Below, piece by piece: positions 47,184 through 59,345 of a stretch of DNA of 64,000 bases (its first letter is position 1; every line of letters begins with the position of its first letter). The translations under genes and the position numbers were made by a program. Source of the DNA: Carettochelys insculpta (Eukaryota; Chordata; Testudines; Carettochelyidae); contig NC_134144.1 in assembly GCF_033958435.1 (NCBI RefSeq), positions 5,822,010-5,886,009 of the forward strand, in the 5' to 3' direction. The notes below the pieces were generated by a model. It worked only from the letters and a program-made list of their open reading frames with translations, had not been told where the DNA came from and did not search any database.

Positions 47184-48171
47184 GTAAGTAAGCCCACGTT
47201 GGGATGTCTCTTAGGTGTGTTTTAAAACTCAGTCTGTACGAGGGTTATACATTTTGACTATTGGTGTTAACTGCATAATGTTTTGTAGATTGAATTAAAA
47301 CTTCACGTTCCAAAAATGTTTTATAGTGTTTATGCCTCTAGTTGGACTGAAGCACTATAAAGTTTACTTGAATTAGCCCTTTTTCTAGAGAGAGAGAAGC
47401 CTTGGTACAAGAGAAAATGGGAGCTTGCTGGCAGCAAAAAGAAATCGGCTCAAAACTTAGCATTTAAATTAAACCAACCACCAGGATTCTAAATCTGAAT
47501 TCCCAGCTTCCTAGCGCAAGACAGAATTCCCCAAACTCTTATTTTTGTCCCCACGTACATTGCTACGAGGGTACAGTGCCATTTGAGGTAGTAGTATAGC
47601 CTTCCTCAGCTTAACTACAGCTCTTGCAATCTTTCACTCAGTTCCTTCTGGTCCACAGTTGGTGAAGGTGCTGCCTATAGGAGCTCTGTGTGTCTGTCAG
47701 TCTCTGGTTTGGCTGTTTTCATTCGTATCTTGACACATCTGCTATCTTTCTCCAATAACAGTACTTTGCTTCTAGTCAGAAGCATGAACAACATTTCTGT
47801 TTTGTAAAGTTGTTTGCCTTGGGTGCTTTGGCCTAGGTTTTTGTCTTTGGGGTTTTGTCCTGGGTGTTTGTTTGTTTGGTAGGTGTGTGTGTTTGTGCGT
47901 GTGTTTTCTTTTGCATTTCAGAACCAGCGTAGCTGGTGGTTTGCCACCTTCTGTGCATTTGTCAGCAGGTTTGGAGTAACATATCATTACGAGCTTCTAT
48001 ATTTGTGTTGGTGCTATGGGTACTTAGCAACCTATTGCTCTTATGGCTCTGATTGCCATGCTTTGGCACCTGTCTTGGTGCTCCAATGCTGCAGGTTGGG
48101 GGCCCCTGAAATATCTAGTTCCTTAGCTCCTTGTTTTTCTGGTACTGGCTGCATATTTTCATTTTCTGGGT

Positions 48172-48189
48172 CCCCCCCCCTCCCCCCCC
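48172..48189. repeat. C homopolymer run
   Basis: Nine C, one T, then eight C; preceded by TTCTGGGT. Low complexity only. Confidence 0.9.
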
Positions 48190-48712
48190 GCTTTTGGTTT
48201 TTGCATCTTTTCTGTTACAGTTCTAAAACGTGGAGGCAGGAAGGGAGACAGCAGAGTTGCTTCACTCTTGTTAGAGTTGCAGGACCGTGTCTATAGTAGT
48301 AAGGTAACAATATGATTATCTGCATTGGCCTTTACCACAGTGTCACGTTTTTCTGGATATCATCACCCTGATTCTTAGAAAACATGGGAAAAATCTTCAA
48401 GTCTCTGTCAACACCCGGAGAGACTCTGGTCAACTGCCTGAAGCCCATCTGATAAACCTGGTGGCTTAGAACTCTGGTTTTGAATTACTTGCGTTGGTGC
48501 AAACCCAGCTGCCCTCCCATAAATCCAACATTGGTGGAATGGCCTCCTCCAAGTGATTGAAGCCACCACCTTTAAAGTTGAGGCTCTCTCTTTTGTCACA
48601 GATACAGTACTTTACCTCACCCTAGGCAGAGCCTCTCCATAAGGTTGAGGGAGACTCAAGAAGGAGCCAGTAGCATTTCAGCATGCTGTTACTAAAGCCT
48701 CTATCTCCTACT

Positions 48713-49784
48713 CCAGAGGGAATTCTGTGCCAAAAAATAAATGTCCCCATGTGATATATTAAAACTCTGCAAATTGTATTTGACCATAATTAAATATGAA
48801 GGCTCCAGCAGGGCAGTAAGGAGCACAGGCCACCAACTGCACGGACATGGGAGATCACCATGCAGGTCTCCTCCTCCTCCCCAGAATGTGGACTTGGCAG
48901 AGGCCGCACTCACTCTGGACACTGCATAAGGCCCAGGCCTGACTCAGAAACACCCCAGGCGCTGCCCAGCAGGATCCAAATGTGGAGGGGCTTAGCATTG
49001 GGTGATGCAGGTGTGGCATGTTGGGGTTTGGTGTGGGACTGTCTGGGTACAGGGAGGGTCTAGATGAACTGGGGCTCCGGGTGCAGAGGCAGAGACTAGT
49101 GGGGGAGTCCAGGTGAGGGAAGTTGAGACTCGGCAGAGAAAGTGTGGGGGATGGGGGCGTGTAGTGTGGGGTGGGAGAACAGACTGGAGAGAGGCTCAGT
49201 GGTGAGGGGCATGAGTCAGGACGGTTCAGATGGGGGGGATTTGACTGAGGGGTGCAAGGGTGGGGGTCCCAGATGGGGGGAGGTGAGGCACAGATGGAAC
49301 TTCTCCAGAAGTGGAAAGTGAGGCTTGTTGGGATGTGTGTTTGGCTTGATGGGTGGGTTCTGGGAGCAAGGGGGTGAGGACGGGCAAGGCAATCTGGGTA
49401 CGAGCTTGTTCCAGATTCACAGGGGTTGGGTGGAAGTGGCAGCAGCTCCCTGCAGAGTGGCTCCTCCCCATAGCTGATGAGCAGTGCGGGTACGAGTGCA
49501 GCACTTCCTGCAGCCAGAAAGGGGTTGAGTTAGATTCAGTCCTGGCTGCTGCTTGCAGGGCAAGAAGTCCTGTCCTCCCCAGCCCACTGTCTCCATGCTC
49601 AGTGATCGGCTCCCCCAGCTGTTCAAGGCACCCACAGCAATGCACCTGTACCGCTGGGAAGCAGTGCACGACAGCTTGTGGCTTTCTTTGCCTCCCTGTC
49701 AGAATTTCTCTTTTCTACGGGGAAGCAAATAAATCTGTGGGGGGCCTGAATTCTCTGTGTGCACAATGGCACAGTTTCCCTAGG
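48713..49784. mobile_element. TIR element with GC-rich interior
   Basis: The left end CCAGAGGGAATTCTGTGCCA and the right end TGGCACAGTTTCCCTAGG are imperfect inverted repeats. The A/T-rich left sub-terminal part (AAAACTCTGCAAATTGTATT) is followed by about 850 bp of G-rich sequence with GGGGTGGG/GTGGGGG motifs. No transposase or clear target duplication was seen. Frames such as 49353-49865 are incidental. Confidence 0.55.
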
Positions 49785-50666
49785 AGTGAGCTCCAGGCAG
49801 GCTGGTGGTACTCTCCTTCATCGGTTCATCAGCACAAGCTCTTTATTTTTCTTGTTTTGTTTTGACCTTAGAGTTGTTGCTATCTGTTGCTCTTCTTTGC
49901 TTGAGACATCTCTTGGGTTTCATTACTCTCTTTGAGTGGGAATCCTACACAGCTGGTATCATCCAAGAAGGGCAAATTTTTGATCTATAGCTCTTCTCTG
50001 AAGATGCTATGATGACAATTTCCTTGAAGATAGATGTGGGTGAGGGTTTCAAGTTCATCTTTACTAAGTTGATGATGAATAGTGGCGGATCTCTCTTTCC
50101 TTGAGGCATCCTCTTAATCCCTTTTATTGATTGGCTTATTCCCTTTGAGAGCTTTGCCACCCATGAAGTACGGAACTGACTGAAAGATTCTCAGGCTGTG
50201 GTTAAGCTGATCACGTGGAATGGAAATGCTCAGAAGGGGCCTGGCTCAGGCTTCGCCTAACTGTTCCTTATAGAGCCTGAAAATCTTGAACTGAGGGAAT
50301 TACACCAGTCATGCATTAAGGTATTAACACCCAATAGTGAGAATCTTATTACAATTATACCTTTGGAAGAGCAGGTTTATAGTTTAATAATGTTTCCTTC
50401 TTTTATAATGTCAAGGCTACACTCACAAGTAAAAGGTTTCTTTTTGCAGCAGACAGAAAAATTGTGGATTTTGAAGTAGAACAACCACTGTTGCAAGTTT
50501 ATAGAGAGAAGTTTTTAATCACAGATTTTGATTTTGGGGGGAAATGGCTGCTTATAAACGGGGAGGAAGCAACTGCTGAGTTGGGAGTGACTGGATTTGC
50601 ACCACGTCTGATATATCTGCTTATTCAAGATTGTAGCCTTTCTTACCTGTGTAACTTTTACTCTAG

Positions 50667-50759
50667 TGACTCACGTCATTATTCCTGATGGTCCAATGCG
50701 AAGTACTAGCAAATGTATGCTGGCCATTCTGGCTGGATGTTGGGTCCTGAAATTTCCGT
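50667..50759 (+). CDS. BARD1: BARD1 exon 9: middle of BRCT1
   Basis: This exon is 93 bp, equal to human exon 9. The acceptor is TTTTACTCTAG before 50667 and the donor is GTAAGT from 50760. It completes a Val codon and reads [20 protein letters not shown], then [10 protein letters not shown] and the first base of a Trp codon. THV(V/I)(V/I)P and the GCW motif are hallmark BRCT features. The ST-K-C segment retains the Thr and Lys that I align with human T617 and K619 of the phosphate pocket, although Leu618 is Ser. The Trp codon is finished in exon 10. Confidence 0.96.
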
Positions 50760-51909
50760 GTAAGTATATGGAGAGATGGAATGTTTACTTTTCGAACAAA
50801 TGTATAGTTTGACTGGAGGATTGTGTGTGAATTTTCAGTTCTTTTTCAACAGCTTCTTTTGAATATAGATATTCAGAGTAAATGTTTTGTTGTATGTGGT
50901 TAGTATTAAGTTTAAACATTTTAAATGATTGTCAATAAGGGCTGAGTTGGTACAGTGGTGTAAAACTGCCTGATCAGGAGAAATGACAGGATGATGACAT
51001 GTTTTGTTTAAAACAAAAAAAGCCCAGACAAGCCTGTGGACCTATGCTTGTATCTTTAATGCTTGCTGGCACCCAGAGAAGTTAGTGGGATACGTTGGTT
51101 GCTGTAGAGATACAGCATTGGTGCCTGTTAGCCGTAAGTAAAGCACTACTATCCAATACACCTCTGCATTCAAGGACTTCTATATACACCATTTGACAAA
51201 ATAGTAACTTAACTGCAAGAGCAGATAAATGTATATAGCATACATCTGAATGCAGTTTTCAATCTTCCCTGACCTAGGATCTCAATATCTATTTTACAAT
51301 ATGTTCTCTTCTTAAGTTGTTCTCCATATGTGTCTGTTGAGGGCTGACTATTTACTTCCCCTTCTAATCTATTTCTGTTCCTCTTGACTTCTCTGTGGCA
51401 GGAACCCCCCCCTCTCCCCCCACCCGGGCCATCCTTTGTTCTGGTAGGTGTTTTTAACTTATATGCACCTTATCTCCAATGGACAATTTATGGAGAGATT
51501 TCTTCAAGTGGTTTCTGGAGTGTCTTGGGTAAATATAAACTCAATAGGGAATCTTCAAATAAGTCATCAGCCTAAATATGTCAAGTGGACTACTGATTTT
51601 TGGGTGTCCAGTTTAAAGGAGCCTGATTTTTTTAAAGAAAATAAATAAATAAATATTCTGAGCATAGAGCACTTTTAAAATGTCTCTTGTTGGGCAGCCA
51701 AACTCACTAGTCGCTTTGGACGGCTTGGGCTGTCAGTTTGTAATATCTGTATAACTTCTTAATAGTCACTTAATTTCTTCTCTGCTCTTTCAAGTGGCAC
51801 ACTGGTAATAATGTCTCCTTGGATGCTTGTGATGTCACTTAACTAAACAGTTTGTTTATTCCACTTATCTGTAGGTAGTTCAAAAAGAAAAGTCTTGTTA
51901 CTGCGATCT

Positions 51910-52009
51910 GGGTCGTGGCTGGGATGACTTAGTGGGGGTTGATCCTGCTTGAAGCAGGGGGCTGGACTGGATGACCTCCTGAGGTCCCTTCCAGCCCTAT
52001 GATTCTATA
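51910..52009 (+). mobile_element. CR1-type 3' tail
   Basis: GGGTCGTGGCTGGGATGACT, then GAAGCAGGGGGCTGGACTGG, then ATGACCTCCTGAGGTCCCTT and CCTATGATTCTAT is the conserved CR1 3' terminus, also used as the tail of turtle SINEs. The 5' side is truncated. Confidence 0.85.
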
Positions 52010-53085
52010 CTCTGTTAGAAGTATGTGTAGCTTAACTGCCCCAGACATTGGAAAAACAGGTGGATTTAAACATCCAGAACTAGTTTCACATGCTTTGGTT
52101 GCTGAAAAGTGTTGGGGAATTATGGGACAATTATCCAGTTATAACAGTCTAACTGTTCAGAGGTTATGCATGGGCAGGGAGATAGAACATCTCTGTTGCT
52201 GGGGCCAAGCCTGGAGTTTCAGAGGGGACATACGGAGTGTTTTCTATGGTTAACACTCTTTCACTGAGAGTGTTTAAATCTAACATTTTCTGTGGTAGAT
52301 CTTGATTTCAGTATAGCTATATATAGGCTGTTCAGGAGGATTATGAATTTTCCAGGTTAGACATCCTTCTCTTCTCCATCTCAGCATTATACTGATCAAA
52401 CAATATAGAAAATCATACATAATGATGTCACTAATACCGGATTGTCTCTTCCTGCAATTGAGCACTTGGGAGAAAATGGATTTTTGTTGCAGAGGTGACA
52501 TTGAACTTTTGTGAGATAACTTGGTGGGTTTTTTTTTAACTTTAGAAATGTGACAGGAAAAAGTAAACGCTGCCTATATAAAAATCTTTGTTCCATGGAC
52601 ATTTTAATACACTTCTTATTTTCCGTTGAGCTTTATTTAATGTGGTGTTAAAGCACTGATTAGTACACTCCTGGCTGCTAATGTGCACAGCTTAGTAAGC
52701 AACATACTTTTTAAAAGCAAATGCTTCTCCTCCCTAGTGGGAAACATTAGTAATAACTCAAGGAGTCTGATGCTGCTAAGTGCCTATAATTAACAGCACC
52801 ACTCCATCTGCTCCCGCCAGTTTGCTGTTGGTCGTCTTCAAAGTCACTACAAGTTGAAAGATTGTTATAACTAATAATTGGATGCCTGCTGATGAAGCAT
52901 TTGTCTAGGAAAAGGGGCTTTTCTTTCCTTTTCATGCTTTCTCTCCTTATTTATTATTGCTTTTAGGGCTTCTGTTTAGTAATTGGTTAGGTCCACTCTG
53001 ACATTAAATTAGACCTAAGAAATGTTGTTCGTGCTTAAATGCTTAAGCCAGGAATTTGAATTTGGGCTCCACCTCAAAGCACACT

Positions 53086-53528
53086 GGCTACGTCTACACG
53101 TGCCCCAAACTTCGAAATGGCCATGCAAATGGCCATTTCGAAGTTTACTAATGAAGCGCTGAAATGCATATTCAGCGCTTCATTAGCATGCGGGCGGCAG
53201 CGGCGCTTCGAAATTGATGCTCCTTGCCGCTGCGCGGCGCGTCCAGACGGGGCTCCTTTTCGAAAGGACGCCGCCTACTTCGAAGTCCCCTTATTCCCAT
53301 GAGCCCATGAGCTCATGGGAATAAGGGGACTTCGAAGTAGGGGCGTCCTTTCGAAAAGGAGCCCCGTCTGGATGTGCCGCGCGGCGGCAAGGCTCGTCAA
53401 TTTCGAAGCGCCGCTGCCGCCCGCATGCTAATGAAGCGCTGAATATGCATTTCAGCGCTTCATTAGTAAACTTCGAAATGGCCATTTGCATGGCCATTTT
53501 GAAGTTTGGGGCACGTGTAGACACAGCC
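53086..53528. mobile_element. Near-perfect palindromic Harbinger-like foldback
   Basis: Left arm (53086 to about 53304) and right arm (about 53311 to 53528) are inverted copies with only a few mismatches around the centre CTTATTCCCATGAGC...GCTCATGGGAATAAG. Ends are GGCTACGTCTACACGTGCCC and its inverse. Flanking bases ACT and CCT do not match exactly. A smaller hairpin (GCGCTGAAATGCATATTCAG) lies in each arm. CpGs are well kept, so the insertion looks young. Related half copy at 3054-3270. Confidence 0.82.
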
Positions 53529-54356
53529 CCTGAGTTAAAGAAAAGACCAATATTTCAACTGGGGAAATACTCACATTGCAGCACATATTAAAATTGTTCT
53601 CTGTGTATGATCTTTAAAGGAAATTTACATTTGTGGCTAAACAGTTCATATGACTTAAAAAATCTCTTGCTTCATACATTGCAAAAAAAAAAAGTTTATA
53701 AAAATAAGTATTTTTACTCCTTCATTACAGCAGATGTTTATATCAATGTAATAAAAGGAACCTACTTATTTGCCTGAATCATTCAGTATCATGCTGTATT
53801 TGAGGTTGTATACCTAATTTAGAATTACGAGTAATCTCCCTTTTTTGCTTACTAAGAAGCTGAATTTGGAAGATTGTAGTGGAGGCGCAGTAGTCTTACT
53901 TGGGCTAACACACAGACAAAAACCTCAACAGCTATTTGTAATCCCTTTTGGTTCTCTTTGGAGTCAGAAAACGTAAGAATAGTAATGCTAAGAAAAAAAG
54001 ATATCTTCCAAGAGGAAAGATTTCATAGTAAGCCTGTTGCTTATTTTCTGTCAGTTTTATATACTTAACACACTATCCGCGATATCTCAATTTTTCGGAG
54101 CAGCATCAAAATTAATTGAGATACCATTGTCACCCTGCTCCTTGCCCTGGGCCATATCTTTCATTGCTTTCATTATTTTATTGCCTTCATTATTTCTGGG
54201 ACTGTAATAGAGGCAGAAAGTAACATATCATTATCCTTCAAGTATGTTGAGATTGTTTCAAGTATTGCTTTCATCTTACTTTTTTCTAGCTCAGACTACA
54301 GTTTTGAGTAAAAATAGCAAATTCCATAATTATATTTGCATTTCAGTCTTTTCTCC

Positions 54357-55646
54357 CCAGGGGGGATTGAGTTAAATCGCCTTTATTCAAATCATTGATC
54401 TAAATCACAATTCATATCACCACTCCTCCCCCCTTTCCAAAAAATAAATGGATGATTTTAAATAAAGTTTCCAAAGAAGCTAGGAGTTACTGTGCTTAGA
54501 GTGCACCTAATTTTGGAATCAACCCCACTGAATTCCCTGGCACTTCTGTTTGTTTAGAAAACAAGTACGTAGCGTGGGGCTCCCTTGGGAAAGTTGATTT
54601 ATGCTGAAGTGTAATAGGGAATAGACTTACAGCATTGCCATTGTGGTCTGTGGCGATGATGTTTCACGATAAGGGGTGTGTATTATGTCATATAAAATAA
54701 GAAAATGAAGTTGTCAGCTGGCAACTCTAGATTTCTATTACTTCAGCTTTCTGTATTGTGTATTTGAGTGATAGATTTTAAACTTAGTTAAATAATTAAA
54801 CAAACCATAAGAATTAGCGAAGCTGACCTTCTTATTTCTAACAAAGTCCAACTCAGCAAACAGCTTGAGAGTTTCCTTGTCAAATCACACACTAAATGGC
54901 ACAGAGTCATGACGTATGGTGCATTGCAAAGTGAATTATTTAAGTTACTGACCAGTGTATCCACTCAGCCATATCCACCTCATTTTCCTCCAATAAGCAG
55001 TTTTCCTTATGAGGTTTCATTCTTGCAGCTAGGCCCTGCCACTTGTTTTTGCACTGCTTACACTTGACACAGTTTCCTTTTTTACTCGGAACGAATTTCT
55101 TCAAAATATTCCCTTTTATGCCCAGAAGTCAGGACAGTTTTGCTGTGGCAAAAGTGTGGGGGAATATAGGAAGCTCTATGTATGCTGAATAATGTGTTGT
55201 CTTTTTTTGTTCCAGTCCACTCCACTGTTCCTTTCTGTGCTGTCTGTCCTTTTTTGTATATTGTCTCCTGTCTTGAGGCAGTGTCTTAATTCACTCCCCT
55301 GCCGGGCTTACCCAACGTCTACCATCGCAGAAGCACAGAACAAAAACAAACCTGGCCAGCTTGTGTCTTTCTTTGCACATGTTACTTTTTAGTCTGCTGA
55401 GAAACAGAAATTGAAAGCCCAGAAATTCCAAGCAAGAGGTTGTAATTAGGCTGGACAGATGAAAGCCATTAATTCATTTTAATGAGGCTGTGAATGTATA
55501 GATAGTATGTTTGTGATAAGATTTAATTATAACTTATTTTTAAATGAGAAATTGACTGTTTTTAATACATTTAACAAAAATAATTTTGATGTTAAATTTA
55601 AAATAATCTGCTTTTGTTGATTTAAATCAATTCTTATCCACCCTGG
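54357..55646. mobile_element. hAT-type element, 1.29 kb, with 8-bp target duplication
   Basis: Ends are CCAGGGGGGATTGAGTTAAA and TTTAAATCAATTCTTATCCA followed by CCCTGG. Flanks are TTTTCTCC (54349-54356) and TTTTTTCC (55647-55654), seven of eight matching. The interior is AT-rich and shows no transposase, so it is an internally deleted or non-autonomous copy. Confidence 0.72.
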
Positions 55647-56492
55647 TTTTTTCCCCTTCTTTTCTGGGAGCAAGGAAAAAAATGCGGCTGCTCTTCATTC
55701 ACTGTTCTAATATATGACAGTCGCTATTCTTGTAGCAATCGCTACCGTGAATGTCCAAATAAATGCATTTAAAAATATTTTCATGTGAATGCACACATCA
55801 GGAATATATAGCTTTAGATATGCAACTCCAGTTTCTACAATATTTTAGAAAAATGTGTAATTTCTAAAGAGTTTATAAAACTAATCATGAAAAATGGTTT
55901 CAAAACCCATTACTTTTAAGGTGCATATCTGATCTCCTGTTTCTCCCAGAGTACGGTGGATACTGGTAAGACTATTAAGTGTAAGTGGCAAGCAAACTGT
56001 TTTATCAGATTCCAGGAACTGGGAAAACCGCTTTTAATTGAGAATTCCTCCTTTCTTTCCCCAGTCAATTCACCTAATCAGTTTCTGCTCTATCTGTACA
56101 GAGATCCCTATATTTCCATTTCTAATGTCCCAGCCTACAGGTAAGAGAATATTGGCCATTGCTGCCAGAGCTGGACTCTCGGCCTTTTGATACTACTATG
56201 ACTGTGCAGTAGCTACAATAAAGATAATACATCACTTAACATTTTAGATAGTTGTTTTATGACCAAATTCTGTGCTTAGTTGTACCAGCTGTGAATCCTG
56301 CATAATTTCATTAAGATCAAAATTATTAAGCGTTTATATCACAAACAGTGGGTGAATACAACTGTACTTATGTAAATAGCACAGGCTAAAGCAGATAGCT
56401 TCATTAATATCGACAGAACTGTTCATATGAGTAAGGGTTGGATAATTGTCCCCTCATCTTGCAAAGTTCACAAATTTGCTGTTTCTTAGGTG

Positions 56493-57330
56493 TTCGGACA
56501 ATAAAATGGCAGAAGAATTTTAATGCTGACAAATGCAAAGTAATGCATATTGGAAAATATAATCCCAAATATATGTGCAAAATGATGGGGACTAAATTAG
56601 CTACTACCACTTGAGAGATGTTGGAGACATTTGTGGAAAGTTCTCTGAAAACATCCACTCAATGTGCAACAGCAGTCAAAAAAGCAATCAGAATATTGGG
56701 AATCATTTAAAGAGAGAGAGAATCATAAAAAGAATATCTGCTAGCTCTATATAAATCCACAGTACATCCCCATCTTGAATATTGCATACATATGTGGTCA
56801 CCTCATCTCTAAAAAGGTTATCTTGGCATTGGAAAAGGTCAGAAAAGGGCAATAAAAGTTATTAGGAATGTGGAACGGCTGCCTTATGAGAAGAGACTTG
56901 AGGGGGATATGACAGGTCTATAAAATCATGACCGATGAGAAATTTAAATAAGGAAAAATGATTTACTCCTTTTTTCTGTAACACAAGAATTAGGGGTCAC
57001 CAAATTAAATTAGTAGGTAGCAGGTTTAAAACAAACAAGGATTTCCTCACACAATGCACAGTCAACCCGTGGAACTCCTTGCCAGAGGATGTTATGAAAA
57101 CGAGGACTTCAGATAAGATCTAGATAATTTCAGGGAGGATAGATCCCTCAATGGTTATTAACCAGGTTGGGTCAGAATGGTGGGAATTTGTCAGAAGCTG
57201 GGAACAGGTGATCACGTGATTACCTGTTCTGTTAATTTCTCTGGGTCATCTGGTGTTGACCACTGTCAGAAGATAGGACACTGGCCTGGATGGGCCTTTA
57301 GTCTGACCCAGTATGGCCGTTCTTATGTTG
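56493..57330 (+). mobile_element. CR1 LINE 3' region
   Basis: The start encodes, with stops, FNADKCKVMHIGKYNPKYM (about 56519-56575), the CR1 ORF2 motif after the RT domain. KAIRILG, then STVHPHLEYC and EKVQKRAIKVI follow. The 3' UTR ends GGACACTGGCCTGGATGGGC, then TTAGTCTGACCCAGTATGGC and TTCTTATG. It is 5'-truncated and inactive. Confidence 0.85.
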
Positions 57331-57511
57331 TTCATTTCCATGTCTTGGCAGGGATATGTATATGAAATGGTAATAAGAAAGGTAAATTACTGCCAATATT
57401 CAGGCAGATGGTGCATTGGGAATGTATGGTGGTTGCCGCAAATATGCTGGGTTGGGTTGGGTTGTGGGACGATGAGAAGCAGAAATGGTTCAGGGTAGGC
57501 AAGAACTCTTT

Positions 57512-58104
57512 GGCCATGTCTGCACTACAGCACTCCTTCAAAGGGACAGCTTTTGGAAATAAACGTGGAAAGACAGCCTTTCGAAAAGGAGCATCCACCC
57601 AGGCAAATGGGGACCAAAAGCCCAACCTGCCACTTTGAAAGGCCCCACTGCTCCTTGGCTGCTTAGGGGGCTCCCCTGGAGTGGGTGGCAATCTGCCTGG
57701 CTGACCATGAGGCCGAGGAGTGCAGCGGGCTGGCAGGGGTGTCATGGCAGGCAGCGGGCTAGAAAGCAGCGTGGGCTCCCTGCTGCCTGCATGCTCTCAG
57801 CTTCCTGCCTGGGGTTTTGTGGGAGCTTGCATCTTTAAACTGAGGCAGACGTGGGAGCCATAGTGCCGTGGAGGACTCCCTCTTTCGAAAGAGCTGTCCG
57901 CAGAACGTCTACGCTTGCTCTCTTTCGAAAGGGAGTGCTCTTCCCACCGCAGGAATGGAGGACTGACTTTTATGGAACAGCCCTGGTCTTTCGAAGTTAA
58001 TTTGGAAAGATCTCGGTTTGCGTGTAGACACTCCGCCAGGAATTTTGAAAGATGGGCTTCATTCAACGTTACGTTTGAATGTACTTGCTAGTGTAGACGC
58101 GGCC
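57512..58104. mobile_element. Harbinger-like MITE
   Basis: Ends GGCCATGTCTGCACTAC and GTGTAGACGCGGCC are imperfect inverted repeats. CTTTCGAAA motifs recur near both ends, as in 5179-5602. The middle (57650-57830) is GC-rich. Flanks TTT and TCT give no clean duplication. Confidence 0.6.
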
Positions 58105-58700
58105 TCTGTGTGTGTGTGCATGCACGCACAGTGGATGAAGAATTCAGTCTGTTTATTTCTCTGTTGTGGGAGACATGAATACACAAGCTTACAACTTCTG
58201 ATATTTCATATTTATATTACAGTAGTGCCTGTCCACCAGTTCAGGGTCCCATTTGCTAAACACAAGAGTCTGTGCTTCAGAAAGCTTAAATTTGAAATGA
58301 GGGGTGGGGGTAACAAGGATACTTTTTAAAGAGTTTGGATTTGTATCTTTAAACACTGGTTATGTCTAAAGTAAAGTTCTAACAACGTTTTAAAATAAGT
58401 GCAGTCACACTCTTGAGTCTTTAGGCCAATACATGAAAGCAATGTGTGCTCTTGAGTGGTTTACTGCGTCCCTAGAGCATGTTTCCAATTCTTCTGAAGC
58501 AGGAGGAAGTAGTCTTGTTACCTTTTGGGGTAACTGATCCAACATGCTCCAGTTACAGTCATTAGTTTAATGACCCTGATGTTCCCCAGAAGAATGTTGA
58601 AAAACCTGGTAAAGATACTTGCCTGCACCCAGAATTGACAGGTCTGTAGATTATTGTTGGGGTAAAGGAGTCCTGATTGCTGATGCTTGCACAGATTCTA

Positions 58701-58998
58701 CAGGCTAAACCTCTCTAATCCAGAACATTTTCATCCAACATCATCTGAAGTCTGACATGATTTTAGTTAGCTGGATGACCACTTACCATGGGTGTGGCAA
58801 AGTTTCCCACAGTCCCATAAAGTTTGTGTCCAGTCCTGGCTCTGCGTTCTGTGATGCTGTTTCGTTGTAATTTATCTCTAAATGTCTTCTAAGAGCCTGG
58901 TAAGCAACTAGACAATATTGACGTCCCGTGGTCCAGTCAGTTCTCTCACCCGGCACAGGTCAGGTCCCCAGAATGCTGGATTAGAGAGGTTCAACCTG
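58701..58998 (+). mobile_element. Tigger-like MITE (copy 3)
   Basis: Ends are CAGGCTAAACCTCTCTAATC and GATTAGAGAGGTTCAACCTG, with TA on both sides (58699-58700 and 58999-59000). The interior shares TTCCCACAGTCCCATAAAGT and AATGTCTTCTAAGAGCC with copy 1. Confidence 0.75.
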
Positions 58999-59345
58999 TA
59001 CTTTATAGTAGGTCAGTAAGCACTGGTTTATTTTAAAACTGTTTAGGGGAAATTAATTAGACATGTATAAGAGTCTTGAAACATTATGAAAGCTTCTCGG
59101 GTTTGGAAACCTGCATGTAGTAGAGCTGTTTGGAAGGAACAAAATCAAAAGAGAGCACTTATGTACCTCACCCCAGAATCTATAGTTTTTATGAAGGGGA
59201 AATTTTCAGCCCCCCCACCCCATGCTTCCTTACTGCCAGCACTATCTTATGGAGGTTTGAGAGAGAGATCATCTCTAAGAATGGTATAGAAACTTTCATT
59301 ATCTTCTTGTGCTTTCCAGTCTGTTTGTATTATTGTAGTATATAG

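Larger units (their letters stand above)
47184..50666 (+). other. BARD1 intron 8 (3,483 bp)
   Basis: A T/G-rich simple stretch (about 47810-47915), a C-run (48172-48189) and a GC-rich TIR element of about 1.1 kb (48713-49784) are present. The parts 47184-47800, 48200-48710 and 49790-50666 are otherwise unclassified. Confidence 0.85.

Noticed and set aside
49353..49865. 170-codon frame in intron 8
   Set aside because: It runs through the G-rich interior and the right end of a TIR element, with antisense frames of similar length; compositional.
50464..50688. Open frame just upstream of exon 9 with an acceptor-like TTTTTGCAG before it
   Set aside because: No BARD1 similarity; it overlaps exon 9 in a different context and would disrupt the protein.
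53117..53524. Two open frames on opposite strands giving nearly the same peptide
   Set aside because: They are mirror images produced by the palindromic Harbinger-like foldback; not a conserved gene pair.
55956..56144. Possible extra exon after CTCCCAG in intron 9
   Set aside because: The peptide resembles nothing in BARD1 between BRCT1 exons 9 and 10, which join directly in phase.
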